A stretch of DNA of 6,760 nucleotides from JADLDV01 sp964546355 (GTDB lineage: Bacteria; Patescibacteriota; Minisyncoccia; Phycocordibacterales; UBA9973). The notes beneath the pieces are model-generated. The model ran no database searches. It was not told where the DNA came from and saw nothing but the letters and a program-made list of their open reading frames with translations. The DNA is taken from assembly GCA_964546355.1 (NCBI GenBank), contig CAZJJM010000030.1:1-6760 (forward strand), written 5' to 3'. Below, one piece after another: positions 1-6,044 of the stretch (within the stretch, counting starts at the first letter, position 1; each line of letters opens with the position of its first letter). A program made the translations under genes and the position numbers.

Positions 1-122
1 ATGGTTTTAGGAATCAGTGAGTTTCGTGAGTATTGTATAGGGAGATACGCGAGAAAGTTTTTGAATACTTTTTTAAAAAAGTATTGAGAGGAATGAATTT
101 ATATATTTTTTATAAAAATATA
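1..122. other. Left-edge intergenic sequence, no supported gene
   Basis: This A/T-rich stretch lies downstream of the DUF3095 gene. It contains two palindromes (64-85 and 101-123), described separately. A short plus-strand reading frame runs from base 1 to a TGA at 85-87 (28 codons). It could be the end of a gene entering from the left, but nothing in it is recognisable. No tRNA or other RNA gene is apparent. Confidence 0.6.
64..85. repeat. Perfect 22-bp palindrome, possible weak terminator
   Basis: AATACTTTTTT and its exact reverse complement AAAAAAGTATT abut, giving 11 perfect base pairs with no spacer; a real RNA hairpin would open the central pairs into a loop. It lies about 38 bases beyond the stop of the minus-strand DUF3095 gene. 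In the minus direction it is followed by CAAAAAC rather than a clean U-tract, so termination is possible but weakly supported. Only one G-C pair per arm makes it unlike a strong intrinsic terminator. It could equally be a binding site or simple A/T-rich sequence. Confidence 0.4.
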
Positions 123-123
123 T
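101..123. repeat. All-A/T inverted repeat at the end of the DUF3095 gene
   Basis: A 10-bp perfect stem (101-110 pairing with 114-123) with a 3-base loop, made only of A and T. It overlaps the last base of the DUF3095 stop codon. As RNA it would be a weak hairpin; it may contribute to 3'-end formation together with the palindrome at 64-85. Chance occurrence in an A/T-rich spacer is a fair alternative. Confidence 0.35.
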
Positions 124-1313
124 TATGCAGTAATACGACGCAACTTTTCTTTAATCATCTTCCCCGCTTGTGTGTATCCGCCACCAAATCCATCAAGGAA
201 ATTTACATGTTCACCAACATCTTTCATAACATAACATGTCATAACACTCGCGTGTGTCTCGTGATACCCGTATACTAAATCACCACGCTTTTCAGCAGAT
301 TCAAGATATGCTATCAATTTTGTACGTGAATCTTCTGTGCCTGCAATAATTGTTTTCAGTGTACCGTCGATTTTAAGCGTATCACTAGCTGTAATCAAAT
401 TACTGGTATAAGTCTCATGATGGAACAAGTACAAAACTCGATGAAGCAATGTTGAAACATTTCGAATAATACCAAGACATACTTGTGTCACAACATATGA
501 CCATTTGATCTTACCGTATTTTACATAGGATGCATGTTTCAATGTTTTGAAACCAAGAGTAGCAGTTAAATGTTCACGTCGAATAGGATGACGCTCCTCA
601 AAATTGCCGTAGAATTCGTCAATCTTTTCAAGTACCGTTCTATACACTTCATTATGTTTATTGAAATCTACCGCATGAATAATAAGACACACGACTTCAT
701 CTTTTTGAGAAGGCGGGCGAATTGCATTCCATCTACACTCAAGCCCAGAAAGGTCGATAGGCACTTGTGTGTCTTCTTTTTCCATGCGATATGTCTGACC
801 TTCTTTTTTGATCAATGTCTCAGCCATATATAATCCATCGCCGAGAAATACCGCTTGATCATACCCTTCGTTAACATAATATTTTGCTATACGAACAGAT
901 CCACCACGAGAGTGAACTTCTTTCATAGATACTACACCGACACGAATGGTGAGACCGAAACGATTAATACCATTGGTTCGTAATGTAGCGAGTGTTGTAG
1001 TATATTCGTCGATATATGCATCTGGCATAAGCACCGTCGCACCGTCACCTCCATAAATAAATGGAAATGCTACGTCATGTTTCTTTGCAATATTGATTGC
1101 GAGAATAAGTGAACTCACTGCAAGAATATTTACTTCTTGGTATTTATTATTATCAATATTTTTTGTTGAGTTCTCTACGTCCGTCACCACAACACTCCAA
1201 CCATCTGGAACTTCAGTAAAGTTTTCATGACTTTCAATCACCTCCTTGAATGGGATTCGATGTGGAGGAAGGTCAGTGTAAAAATGTTCGAGTTGTATAA
1301 TATCTTTTTCCAT
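123..1313 (-). CDS. DUF3095-family protein, cyclase-like N-terminal core
   Basis: A 396-residue protein that I recognise as DUF3095 from several patterns: an N-terminal FYTDLP, then VVVTDVENST (41-50), YGGDGATVLMP (87-97), SDTLKIDGTLK (310-320), and a C-terminal block YGYHETHASVMTC (348-360) followed by HVNFLDGFGGGY (369-380). The family has no established function, and some members are annotated as adenylate cyclases without proof. The TDVxxST and GGDGA motifs resemble the class III nucleotide cyclase core: Asp45 and Asp90 are 45 residues apart, close to the spacing of the two metal-binding aspartates in true cyclases. Where cyclases carry the catalytic Asn and Arg (VNxAxR), this protein appears to read LYMAET (161-166), so canonical cyclase activity is doubtful. 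No signal peptide or clear membrane segment is seen. The gene lies 27 bases behind map and has its own strong -10 element. The family call is secure; the activity is unknown. Confidence 0.85.
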   Translation of the reverse strand: MEKDIIQLEHFYTDLPPHRIPFKEVIESHENFTEVPDGWSVVVTDVENSTKNIDNNKYQEVNILAVSSLILAINIAKKHDVAFPFIYGGDGATVLMPDAYIDEYTTTLATLRTNGINRFGLTIRVGVVSMKEVHSRGGSVRIAKYYVNEGYDQAVFLGDGLYMAETLIKKEGQTYRMEKEDTQVPIDLSGLECRWNAIRPPSQKDEVVCLIIHAVDFNKHNEVYRTVLEKIDEFYGNFEERHPIRREHLTATLGFKTLKHASYVKYGKIKWSYVVTQVCLGIIRNVSTLLHRVLYLFHHETYTSNLITASDTLKIDGTLKTIIAGTEDSRTKLIAYLESAEKRGDLVYGYHETHASVMTCYVMKDVGEHVNFLDGFGGGYTQAGKMIKEKLRRITA

Positions 1314-1329
1314 ATTTTCAATTATATCA
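1314..1329 (-). promoter_or_regulatory. Extended -10 promoter of the DUF3095 gene
   Basis: Read on the minus strand the sequence is TGATATAAT followed by TGAAAAT and the ATG. This is a perfect TATAAT (1326-1321) with the TGn extension (1329-1327). Six to seven bases downstream of the hexamer, where transcription normally starts, lies the ATG itself, so the predicted mRNA is leaderless or has a one-base leader. A TTGACT at 1352-1347, inside the end of map, resembles a -35 box, but its 20-base spacer is longer than usual; an extended -10 can work without one. Confidence 0.65.
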
Positions 1330-1340
1330 TGTGTAAAAAA

Positions 1341-2105
1341 TTATTGAGTCAAAATCTCATACCCATCTTCGGTCACGAGTACTGTGTGTTCAAAATGAGC
1401 GCTTGCCTTCCCGTCAGCAGTACGAAATGTGTAGTCATCATCATCAAGTGTAACTTCAGCAGTACCTAAGTTGACCATCGGTTCTATAGCGATCACCATA
1501 CCTGCTTTGAGAAGTGTTCCCTTTCCTTTCTGTCCATAGTTCGGAATGAACGGATCTTCGTGAATTGCAATACCGACACCATGACCTGCAAGATCACGAA
1601 CAACACCATATTTATATGCTTTGATATAGTGTTCAATCGCATGGCCAATATCACCTGTTCGTGCACCAGGTTTTATTTCATCAATACCTTTATACAAAGA
1701 CGCTACTGCGACTTTAAGCAATTCACGTTTTTTTATATCAACAGTACCTACTGCTACAGTGACTGCTGCGTCAGTAAAAAGTCCTTTGTGTTTAAGCCCA
1801 AGGTCAAGAGAAACAACATCACCTTCTTGAAGTACTCGTTTCGCATCAGGAATACCGTGAACCACTTCATCGTTCACCGACACACACAATGTCGCAGGAT
1901 ATGCATACGATGCTCCTGCTGGTTTGTATCCGAGAAAGGCTGGCTCGTCCCCGCCTTCACGAACAAGTGAGAGTGCAAGCGCATCAAGTTCACCGGTTGT
2001 TACACCAGGAACGACTTTTGCTGTAAGTATCTCAAGAATAGCAGAATGACGCTTGCCACCCTCACGAAGTATTTCTATTTGTTCTGGTGTTTTTATATAA
2101 ATCAT
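1341..2105 (-). CDS. map: Methionine aminopeptidase, type I
   Basis: This 254-residue cytoplasmic metalloprotease removes the initiator methionine from nascent proteins after deformylation. It has the type I (MetAP-1) length and lacks a long N-terminal extension. All five metal ligands of the pita-bread fold are present: Asp101, Asp112, His175, Glu208 and Glu239. The supporting active-site histidines His83 (VVHGIP) and His182 (IHEDP) are also there. Diagnostic blocks are SLDLGL (99-104), GHGVGIAIHEDP (174-185), IEPM (207-210) and HFEHT (237-241). The start MIYIKTPEQIEILREGG is the normal family N-terminus. Its ATG begins one base after the TAA of the upstream adk-like gene (TAATATG), which suggests translational coupling by reinitiation, since no Shine-Dalgarno is visible. 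The secY-adk-map order is common in bacteria; infA, which often follows map, is absent here. Confidence 0.97.
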   Translation of the reverse strand: MIYIKTPEQIEILREGGKRHSAILEILTAKVVPGVTTGELDALALSLVREGGDEPAFLGYKPAGASYAYPATLCVSVNDEVVHGIPDAKRVLQEGDVVSLDLGLKHKGLFTDAAVTVAVGTVDIKKRELLKVAVASLYKGIDEIKPGARTGDIGHAIEHYIKAYKYGVVRDLAGHGVGIAIHEDPFIPNYGQKGKGTLLKAGMVIAIEPMVNLGTAEVTLDDDDYTFRTADGKASAHFEHTVLVTEDGYEILTQ

Positions 2106-2106
2106 A

Positions 2107-2703
2107 TTATCGAGTTATCCCAGCAATCATATCAGCATGAACTTGCTCAATAGTTTGTTCACCATTTATTTCAAGTACAGTAAATAATGGATTACTCTTG
2201 AAATATTCTACTGCTGGCAATACATCAGTATCAAACCAATCAAGACGTTTCGTAACTTCTTCTGGTTTGAGATCATCGATACGCTTGCGCTCATGGAGAC
2301 GTGTAGTCGCCCATTCACGTGACACCTTCACATAGATTACTGTTGGTTTCTGTCGATTATAAAATTCCATTGCAGTGGCGAGAACTTGTGCTTCGTGTAA
2401 TGAACGAGGTGTGCCGTCGAGTACAAGATGTTCTCTTCCTGTGAATGAATCTATGAAAATATGCGCCCAAAGATGCACTGCAAGAAAGTCCGGTTGTCGT
2501 TTACCGCTTTTGTAGATATTGTACGAAAGTTCACTGGTATGATTTGGGAGTTTTATAAATTCACGAAACTTATTACCTGTTTCAAGATAAAAAATATCAG
2601 GGCCTGCAGGGTCTGCTTTTTTGAGATATTCCATCAAGAGTGCCGCTTGTGTCCCCTTACCTGAACCAGATGGACCAATAAATATATATGTTTGAGGATT
2701 CAT
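2107..2703 (-). CDS. adk: Adenylate kinase-like nucleoside monophosphate kinase
   Basis: A 198-residue P-loop kinase expected to catalyse reversible phosphate transfer between ATP and AMP in the cytoplasm. The P-loop is GPSGSGKGTQ (10-19). The NMP-binding region has LETGNKFR (40-47) where typical Adk has STGDxLR, so the usual aspartate is Asn44. GKRQPD (67-72) matches the GKLVPD element, and DGTPRS (96-101) matches DGFPRT. The lid segment carries RLHERKRIDD (135-144) and Arg153. The lid is short, with no zinc-binding cysteines. Between the P-loop and TGN there are about eight more residues than in E. coli Adk. These differences make it a divergent member; another NMP substrate is possible, but position between secY and map supports Adk. 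It sits behind a terminator and has a candidate promoter 6 bases before its ATG, so it probably starts a separate transcript with map. Confidence 0.88.
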   Translation of the reverse strand: MNPQTYIFIGPSGSGKGTQAALLMEYLKKADPAGPDIFYLETGNKFREFIKLPNHTSELSYNIYKSGKRQPDFLAVHLWAHIFIDSFTGREHLVLDGTPRSLHEAQVLATAMEFYNRQKPTVIYVKVSREWATTRLHERKRIDDLKPEEVTKRLDWFDTDVLPAVEYFKSNPLFTVLEINGEQTIEQVHADMIAGITR

Positions 2704-2718
2704 GGTGTCATTTTACCA
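2704..2718 (-). promoter_or_regulatory. Candidate extended -10 promoter of adk-map
   Basis: On the minus strand TGGTAAAAT is followed by GACACC and the adk ATG. TAAAAT (2715-2710) matches the -10 consensus at five of six bases and carries the TGn extension. The six-base gap puts the predicted transcription start on the A of the ATG, which implies a leaderless mRNA. No good -35 hexamer is found at 16-18 bases, where the preceding terminator sits. Support comes from the terminator just upstream and from the same layout at the DUF3095 gene. Confidence 0.45.
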
Positions 2719-2726
2719 CACAGAAC

Positions 2727-2763
2727 ATACAAAAACCACCGTGATATACGGTGGTTTTTGTAT
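2727..2763 (-). terminator. Intrinsic terminator after secY
   Basis: A perfect 16-bp stem (2727-2742 pairing with 2748-2763) encloses a 5-base loop. The G/C-rich part is CCACCGT/ACGGTGG, and in the minus direction it is followed by TTTTTGTATG, a good U-tract. It lies 15 bases after the secY stop and 23 bases before adk, so it should end or attenuate the ribosomal protein-secY transcript. The A-tract on the other arm makes it nearly symmetrical, so it could work in both directions, although no plus-strand gene is nearby. Confidence 0.88.
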
Positions 2764-2777
2764 AGATATTTATTATC

Positions 2778-4046
2778 TTAATATTCTCGCATTGAGATCT
2801 GGGCATCAATCTTTTTGATAAGATCAGTAACCACAGATACAACAATCAAGAGTGCGGTACCTCCGATAGCAATACTAGTGATTCCACTGATTGATTGCAC
2901 AACGAGTGGTAATACAGCAATAAGACCAAGGAAGAGCGAACCGAACAATGTAATACGTACTGTTACCGATGCAAGATATTCAGAAGTCGGAACTCCAGGA
3001 CGAACACCTGGGATAAATGCACCATTCTTCTGGAGATTGGTTGCGACTTGATCTGGGTCAAACGTCACTGCAGTATAAAAGTATGTGAAGAATACTACGA
3101 GCACAAAGTTGAGTATTCCGTACACAAGCTGATTATCCACAAAAATCTTGGTGATATTTTGTCCAATAGTAATAAATGTTGGATTAGTTGAAGCAGTAAG
3201 AACACTTCCAATAATTCGAGGGAACATGAGCAATGAGAGTGCGAAAATAATTGGCATTACTCCCGCTTGGTTCATGCGAATAGGAAGATATGTTGGTGTA
3301 CTTGAACCCACTCCCCGCACTTGTCGTGCATAGGTTACAGGAACAGGACGTTCAGCTTCACTGACAAGGACAACTCCTGCGATAATCAATATACCAACAA
3401 CAAGGAATCCAATATATACAGGAAGTTGAGATGGATCATACGCAAAGAGTGTTTGACTCACGTTTGTCGGGAAAGCTGCAACAATACCAGCAAAGATAAT
3501 CATAGACGCACCATTGCCGATACCATATTCAGTAATCAATTCACCAATCCACATCACGAGCATTGCACCTGCTGCAACAATAAGCACATTTACAATGTAT
3601 TCAAATGTAGTGAATGGACCCATGACTCCCTGACTCACGAAAAGTTTAATGAAACCGAATCCTTGCAAAAATGCGAGAGGAATCGTGAGTGTGCGAGAAA
3701 TTTTATTGAATTTCTGTCGTCCAATTTCTCCGTTTTCCTGATACATCTCTTTGACCTTCGGGAAAATAATCGTAAGCAATTGCATGATGATAGATGCAGT
3801 GATGTACGGACTCACACCAAGCATCACAATAGAGAGTGTAGAGAATCCTCCCCCAGAAAAGACATTGAGGATTCCGAAGAATTGACTACTATTGAGATAT
3901 TGCTCGAGTGCGATTCGATCAACGCCCGGTACCGGAATAACAGACAATAGACGAAATACTACAAGTGCGAATACCACAAAGAATATACGATTTCTGATTG
4001 ACCGATCTTTAAGTGCCAAGACAATTTTTTTCCAAACGTTTTTCAT
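2778..4046 (-). CDS. secY: Protein translocase channel subunit SecY
   Basis: This 422-residue inner-membrane protein forms the channel of SecYEG, through which secreted and membrane proteins pass with SecA or the ribosome. It has the family's usual length, and about ten hydrophobic segments are visible, the first near residues 21-38. Conserved blocks include the plug region FFGILNVFSGGGFSTLSI (56-73), LGVSPYITASIIMQLL (76-91), YGIGNGASMIIF (174-185), LPIRMNQAGVMPIIFA (254-269) and GGTALLIVVSVVTD (395-408). The cytosolic C5 loop GVRPGVPT (346-353) keeps the arginine (Arg349) that corresponds to the functionally critical one in E. coli. The C4 loop holds ERPVPVTYARQ (232-242). The start is 6 bases after the rplO stop. 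A terminator follows, making secY the last gene of the ribosomal transcript; rpmJ (bL36), which follows secY in E. coli, is not here. Confidence 0.98.
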   Translation of the reverse strand: MKNVWKKIVLALKDRSIRNRIFFVVFALVVFRLLSVIPVPGVDRIALEQYLNSSQFFGILNVFSGGGFSTLSIVMLGVSPYITASIIMQLLTIIFPKVKEMYQENGEIGRQKFNKISRTLTIPLAFLQGFGFIKLFVSQGVMGPFTTFEYIVNVLIVAAGAMLVMWIGELITEYGIGNGASMIIFAGIVAAFPTNVSQTLFAYDPSQLPVYIGFLVVGILIIAGVVLVSEAERPVPVTYARQVRGVGSSTPTYLPIRMNQAGVMPIIFALSLLMFPRIIGSVLTASTNPTFITIGQNITKIFVDNQLVYGILNFVLVVFFTYFYTAVTFDPDQVATNLQKNGAFIPGVRPGVPTSEYLASVTVRITLFGSLFLGLIAVLPLVVQSISGITSIAIGGTALLIVVSVVTDLIKKIDAQISMREY

Positions 4047-4052
4047 ATAGAG

Positions 4053-4493
4053 TTATTGTACTGTACCTCCTGCTTTTTCGATAGCAACACGAGCTGTTGC
4101 AGAAAGTAAGCAGCGTTCAATAGTAAATTTCTTCGAAACAGTTCCTGTTGCAAGGATTTTTACCACAGGGAGTTTTCCTCCATGATTTTTAATGATTCCT
4201 TTTTCTTTGAGAGTTTTTGGAGAAATGATCATTCCTGCGTCCATGTATTTTTCGAGTTGTGTCAGTGTGACTACTTGAGATGGAACTTTTGTAGGAGTAT
4301 TACTATTCTTACCGCGACCGCGAAGTTTTGGAATCTTTTTTATAATATCACGAATATGTGGACGCTTTTTGTTACCGGCACGAGCAGATTGACCTTTGGT
4401 ACCACGACCAGCAGTCTTACCTCGCTTGCCACCACGTCCAACAAGTTTCTTTTTTGCGTTTTTAGTTTTTCTTGAAAGTTGATGAAGTTGCAT
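4053..4493 (-). CDS. rplO: 50S ribosomal protein uL15
   Basis: A 146-residue large-subunit protein that binds 23S rRNA and helps assemble the central part of the 50S particle. The basic, glycine-rich N-terminal extension that threads into rRNA is present: GRGGKRGKTAGRGTKGQ (19-35). It is followed by the globular domain with VVTLTQLEKY and ending in SATARVAIEKAGGTV, the usual C-terminal pattern. Length is normal for bacteria (about 145). The start is 10 bases after the rpsE stop, leaving no room for rpmD (uL30), which separates these genes in most bacteria. The leader GAATTAATAT has no Shine-Dalgarno. The identification is secure. Confidence 0.97.
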   Translation of the reverse strand: MQLHQLSRKTKNAKKKLVGRGGKRGKTAGRGTKGQSARAGNKKRPHIRDIIKKIPKLRGRGKNSNTPTKVPSQVVTLTQLEKYMDAGMIISPKTLKEKGIIKNHGGKLPVVKILATGTVSKKFTIERCLLSATARVAIEKAGGTVQ

Positions 4494-4503
4494 ATATTAA
4501 TTC

Positions 4504-5124
4504 TTATGCGTTTTGTTCTTGTACTTGTTCGACCAATTCTGGTTTCTTAGAAGAAATTTTGAATTTCTCAAATGCTTTTATCACCGCACGAGAGTTGTTA
4601 AGTTTGTTTTTTGTTCCTGAATGAAACTTGATGGTAACATTCTTGAAACCACCGAGATTCACGATATCGCGAGCGACAGAACCTGCCACAACACCTTTAC
4701 CACGGTTTGGCATGATTTCTACTTCAGAACTACAGTATTTTGCATCAACACCATATTTGAGAGAAAGTTCTTTTGTGGTATCAACACGGAAAAGATTTTT
4801 CTTTGCCACACGAAGTGCTTTGTTGATCGCCAACGCAGTGTCGTTACCCTTTCCAGTACCAAGTCCGATTGAGCCTTTTTTATCACCGATTGCGAGTGCA
4901 ACAGCAAAACTCATACGACGTCCACCAGAAACCACACGAGTCACGCGACGAATTGAAACGATTTTTTGTTCGAATTCAGGACGAGGACGTTCGAATGTAC
5001 GATTACCGCCACGAGAACCATCACGAGAACCGCCTGGGCGACCACCTCGAGAAGCACCTCCGCCACGATATGGTGTGCGAGCTGGAGAAGATGGACTTTG
5101 TTTTTTTTGTACGTTTGTTTCCAT
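4504..5124 (-). CDS. rpsE: 30S ribosomal protein uS5 with RGG-rich N-terminal extension
   Basis: A 206-residue small-subunit protein near the mRNA entry tunnel, involved in decoding accuracy and mRNA unwinding together with uS3 and uS4. The family core starts at about residue 50 with EFEQKIVSIRRVTRVVSGGR (50-69). It continues with the dsRNA-binding-like fold (GDKKGSIGLGTGKG, 80-93) and the C-terminal domain with RGKGVVAGSVARDIVNLGG (141-159). Ahead of it are roughly 49 extra residues rich in Gly, Arg, Ser and Pro, with repeated RGG/RGGRPGG units (20-40); E. coli uS5 has only about ten residues before the core. A short Glu/Gln-rich tail follows. The start is the only reasonable ATG and leaves a 14-base spacer after rplR. 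The extension is probably disordered and RNA-binding, which is inference. Confidence 0.96.
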   Translation of the reverse strand: METNVQKKQSPSSPARTPYRGGGASRGGRPGGSRDGSRGGNRTFERPRPEFEQKIVSIRRVTRVVSGGRRMSFAVALAIGDKKGSIGLGTGKGNDTALAINKALRVAKKNLFRVDTTKELSLKYGVDAKYCSSEVEIMPNRGKGVVAGSVARDIVNLGGFKNVTIKFHSGTKNKLNNSRAVIKAFEKFKISSKKPELVEQVQEQNA

Positions 5125-5138
5125 AAATATAGAGCTAA

Positions 5139-5486
5139 TTAAAATGAAAGGCCTGCAGTACGAGCTGCGTCAGCAAGGGCACGTAGTCGACCAGTGTATC
5201 GGAATCCATTACGATCAAATACTACAGCAGTAATGCCTTTTGTTTGAGCGTTTTTCGCAATGAGTGTTCCTGTAGATGCTGCGCGTTCTGTCTTTGTTCC
5301 TTTCTTTTGGTCAAGGTCAGAAGCAGCTGCAAGTGTAATACCTCGAGTATCATCAATGAGTTGTGCATAGATGAAACGATTTGATTTGAAGACAGACAAG
5401 CGAGGCTTTTCTGTAGTACCCGCAACTTTGGTGCGGATCTTTTTCTTCAAACGCATTCTTTTTTCTTTTTTGATAAGTGTTTTCAT
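5139..5486 (-). CDS. rplR: 50S ribosomal protein uL18
   Basis: A 115-residue protein that, with uL5, binds 5S rRNA and anchors the central protuberance of the 50S subunit. The basic N-terminus runs to about residue 20. It is followed by the diagnostic KPRLSVFKSNRFIYAQLIDD (27-46) and the C-terminal VVFDRNGFRYTGRLRALADA (88-107) ending in ARTAGLSF. It is slightly shorter than the common 117-120 residues, mostly at the N-terminus. Met1 (MKTLIKKEKR) is preferred over Met11 because it keeps the basic leader typical of the family and sits 14 bases after the rplF stop. Its usual 5S partner gene rplE is not seen in this window. Confidence 0.96.
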   Translation of the reverse strand: MKTLIKKEKRMRLKKKIRTKVAGTTEKPRLSVFKSNRFIYAQLIDDTRGITLAAASDLDQKKGTKTERAASTGTLIAKNAQTKGITAVVFDRNGFRYTGRLRALADAARTAGLSF

Positions 5487-5500
5487 ACGTATTATTGCTA

Positions 5501-6034
5501 TTATGCTGATTTCTTACCTTGCTTCCGTCGAATAACTTCACCGTCATAACGGATACCTTTACCTTTGTACGGTTCTGGTTTTTTGAGTGTTCGAACACTT
5601 GCGGTAAATTGACCGACCTGTTCTTTGTCAATACCACTGATAGTAATGACGTTCTTTTCTGCTGTAACAGTAAGTTCGGCAGGAATTGGGACAATAACTG
5701 GATGAGAGAATCCAAGTGCAAGCACAAGGTTACCACCTGAAACTTCAGATTTGAATCCGACTCCTTCGATGATGAGCTTTTTTGTAAACCCTTCGGTAAC
5801 ACCAGCGATCAAGTTCTCTACGTGAGAAGCGTGAGTACCCCACAGTGCGCGAGTGAACGGATTCATGATTCGAGGCATGAATGAAATCACACCATTTTCA
5901 ATAGTGATAGTAACTTCATCGCGGAACATTCGAGTGAGTGTCCCCTTTGGACCAACCACAGTCATCAAACCATTATCAAGTGTAACGGTTGTCTTCTCTG
6001 GGATGGTAATTAATTTTTTTCCGATTCGTGACAT
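5501..6034 (-). CDS. rplF: 50S ribosomal protein uL6
   Basis: A 177-residue large-subunit protein near the sarcin-ricin loop and the factor-binding site, made of two similar domains. The N-terminus MSRIGKKLITIP is the canonical family start. The C-terminal signature EPYKGKGIRYDGEVIRRKQG is near the end. The reading frame stays open for another 38 codons upstream, to an ATG at 6148, but that part lies inside rpsH and has no family similarity, so the start at 6034 is chosen. This leaves 10 bases after the rpsH stop (TAGCACATAT), with no Shine-Dalgarno. Length matches the bacterial norm (175-180). Confidence 0.97.
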   Translation of the reverse strand: MSRIGKKLITIPEKTTVTLDNGLMTVVGPKGTLTRMFRDEVTITIENGVISFMPRIMNPFTRALWGTHASHVENLIAGVTEGFTKKLIIEGVGFKSEVSGGNLVLALGFSHPVIVPIPAELTVTAEKNVITISGIDKEQVGQFTASVRTLKKPEPYKGKGIRYDGEVIRRKQGKKSA

Positions 6035-6044
6035 ATATGTGCTA

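Noticed and set aside
1..87. Short plus-strand frame at the left edge as the tail of a gene
   Set aside because: Only 28 codons are visible, with no recognisable motif; it cannot be told from chance.
3321..3950. Plus-strand open frame (209 codons) opposite secY
   Set aside because: It is antisense to a well-conserved membrane protein gene; its composition (rich in Asn, Arg, Cys, His) is that of a shadow frame.
4065..4070. GGAGGT on the minus strand upstream of secY, a possible Shine-Dalgarno
   Set aside because: It is 18 bases from the ATG, too far, and is explained by the conserved Gly-Gly codons at the end of uL15.
4628..5233. Long plus-strand open frame (201 codons) opposite rpsE
   Set aside because: It lies antisense to the clearly conserved uS5 gene, has low-complexity Pro/Arg/Thr composition mirroring the Gly/Arg-rich sense strand, and matches no known family.
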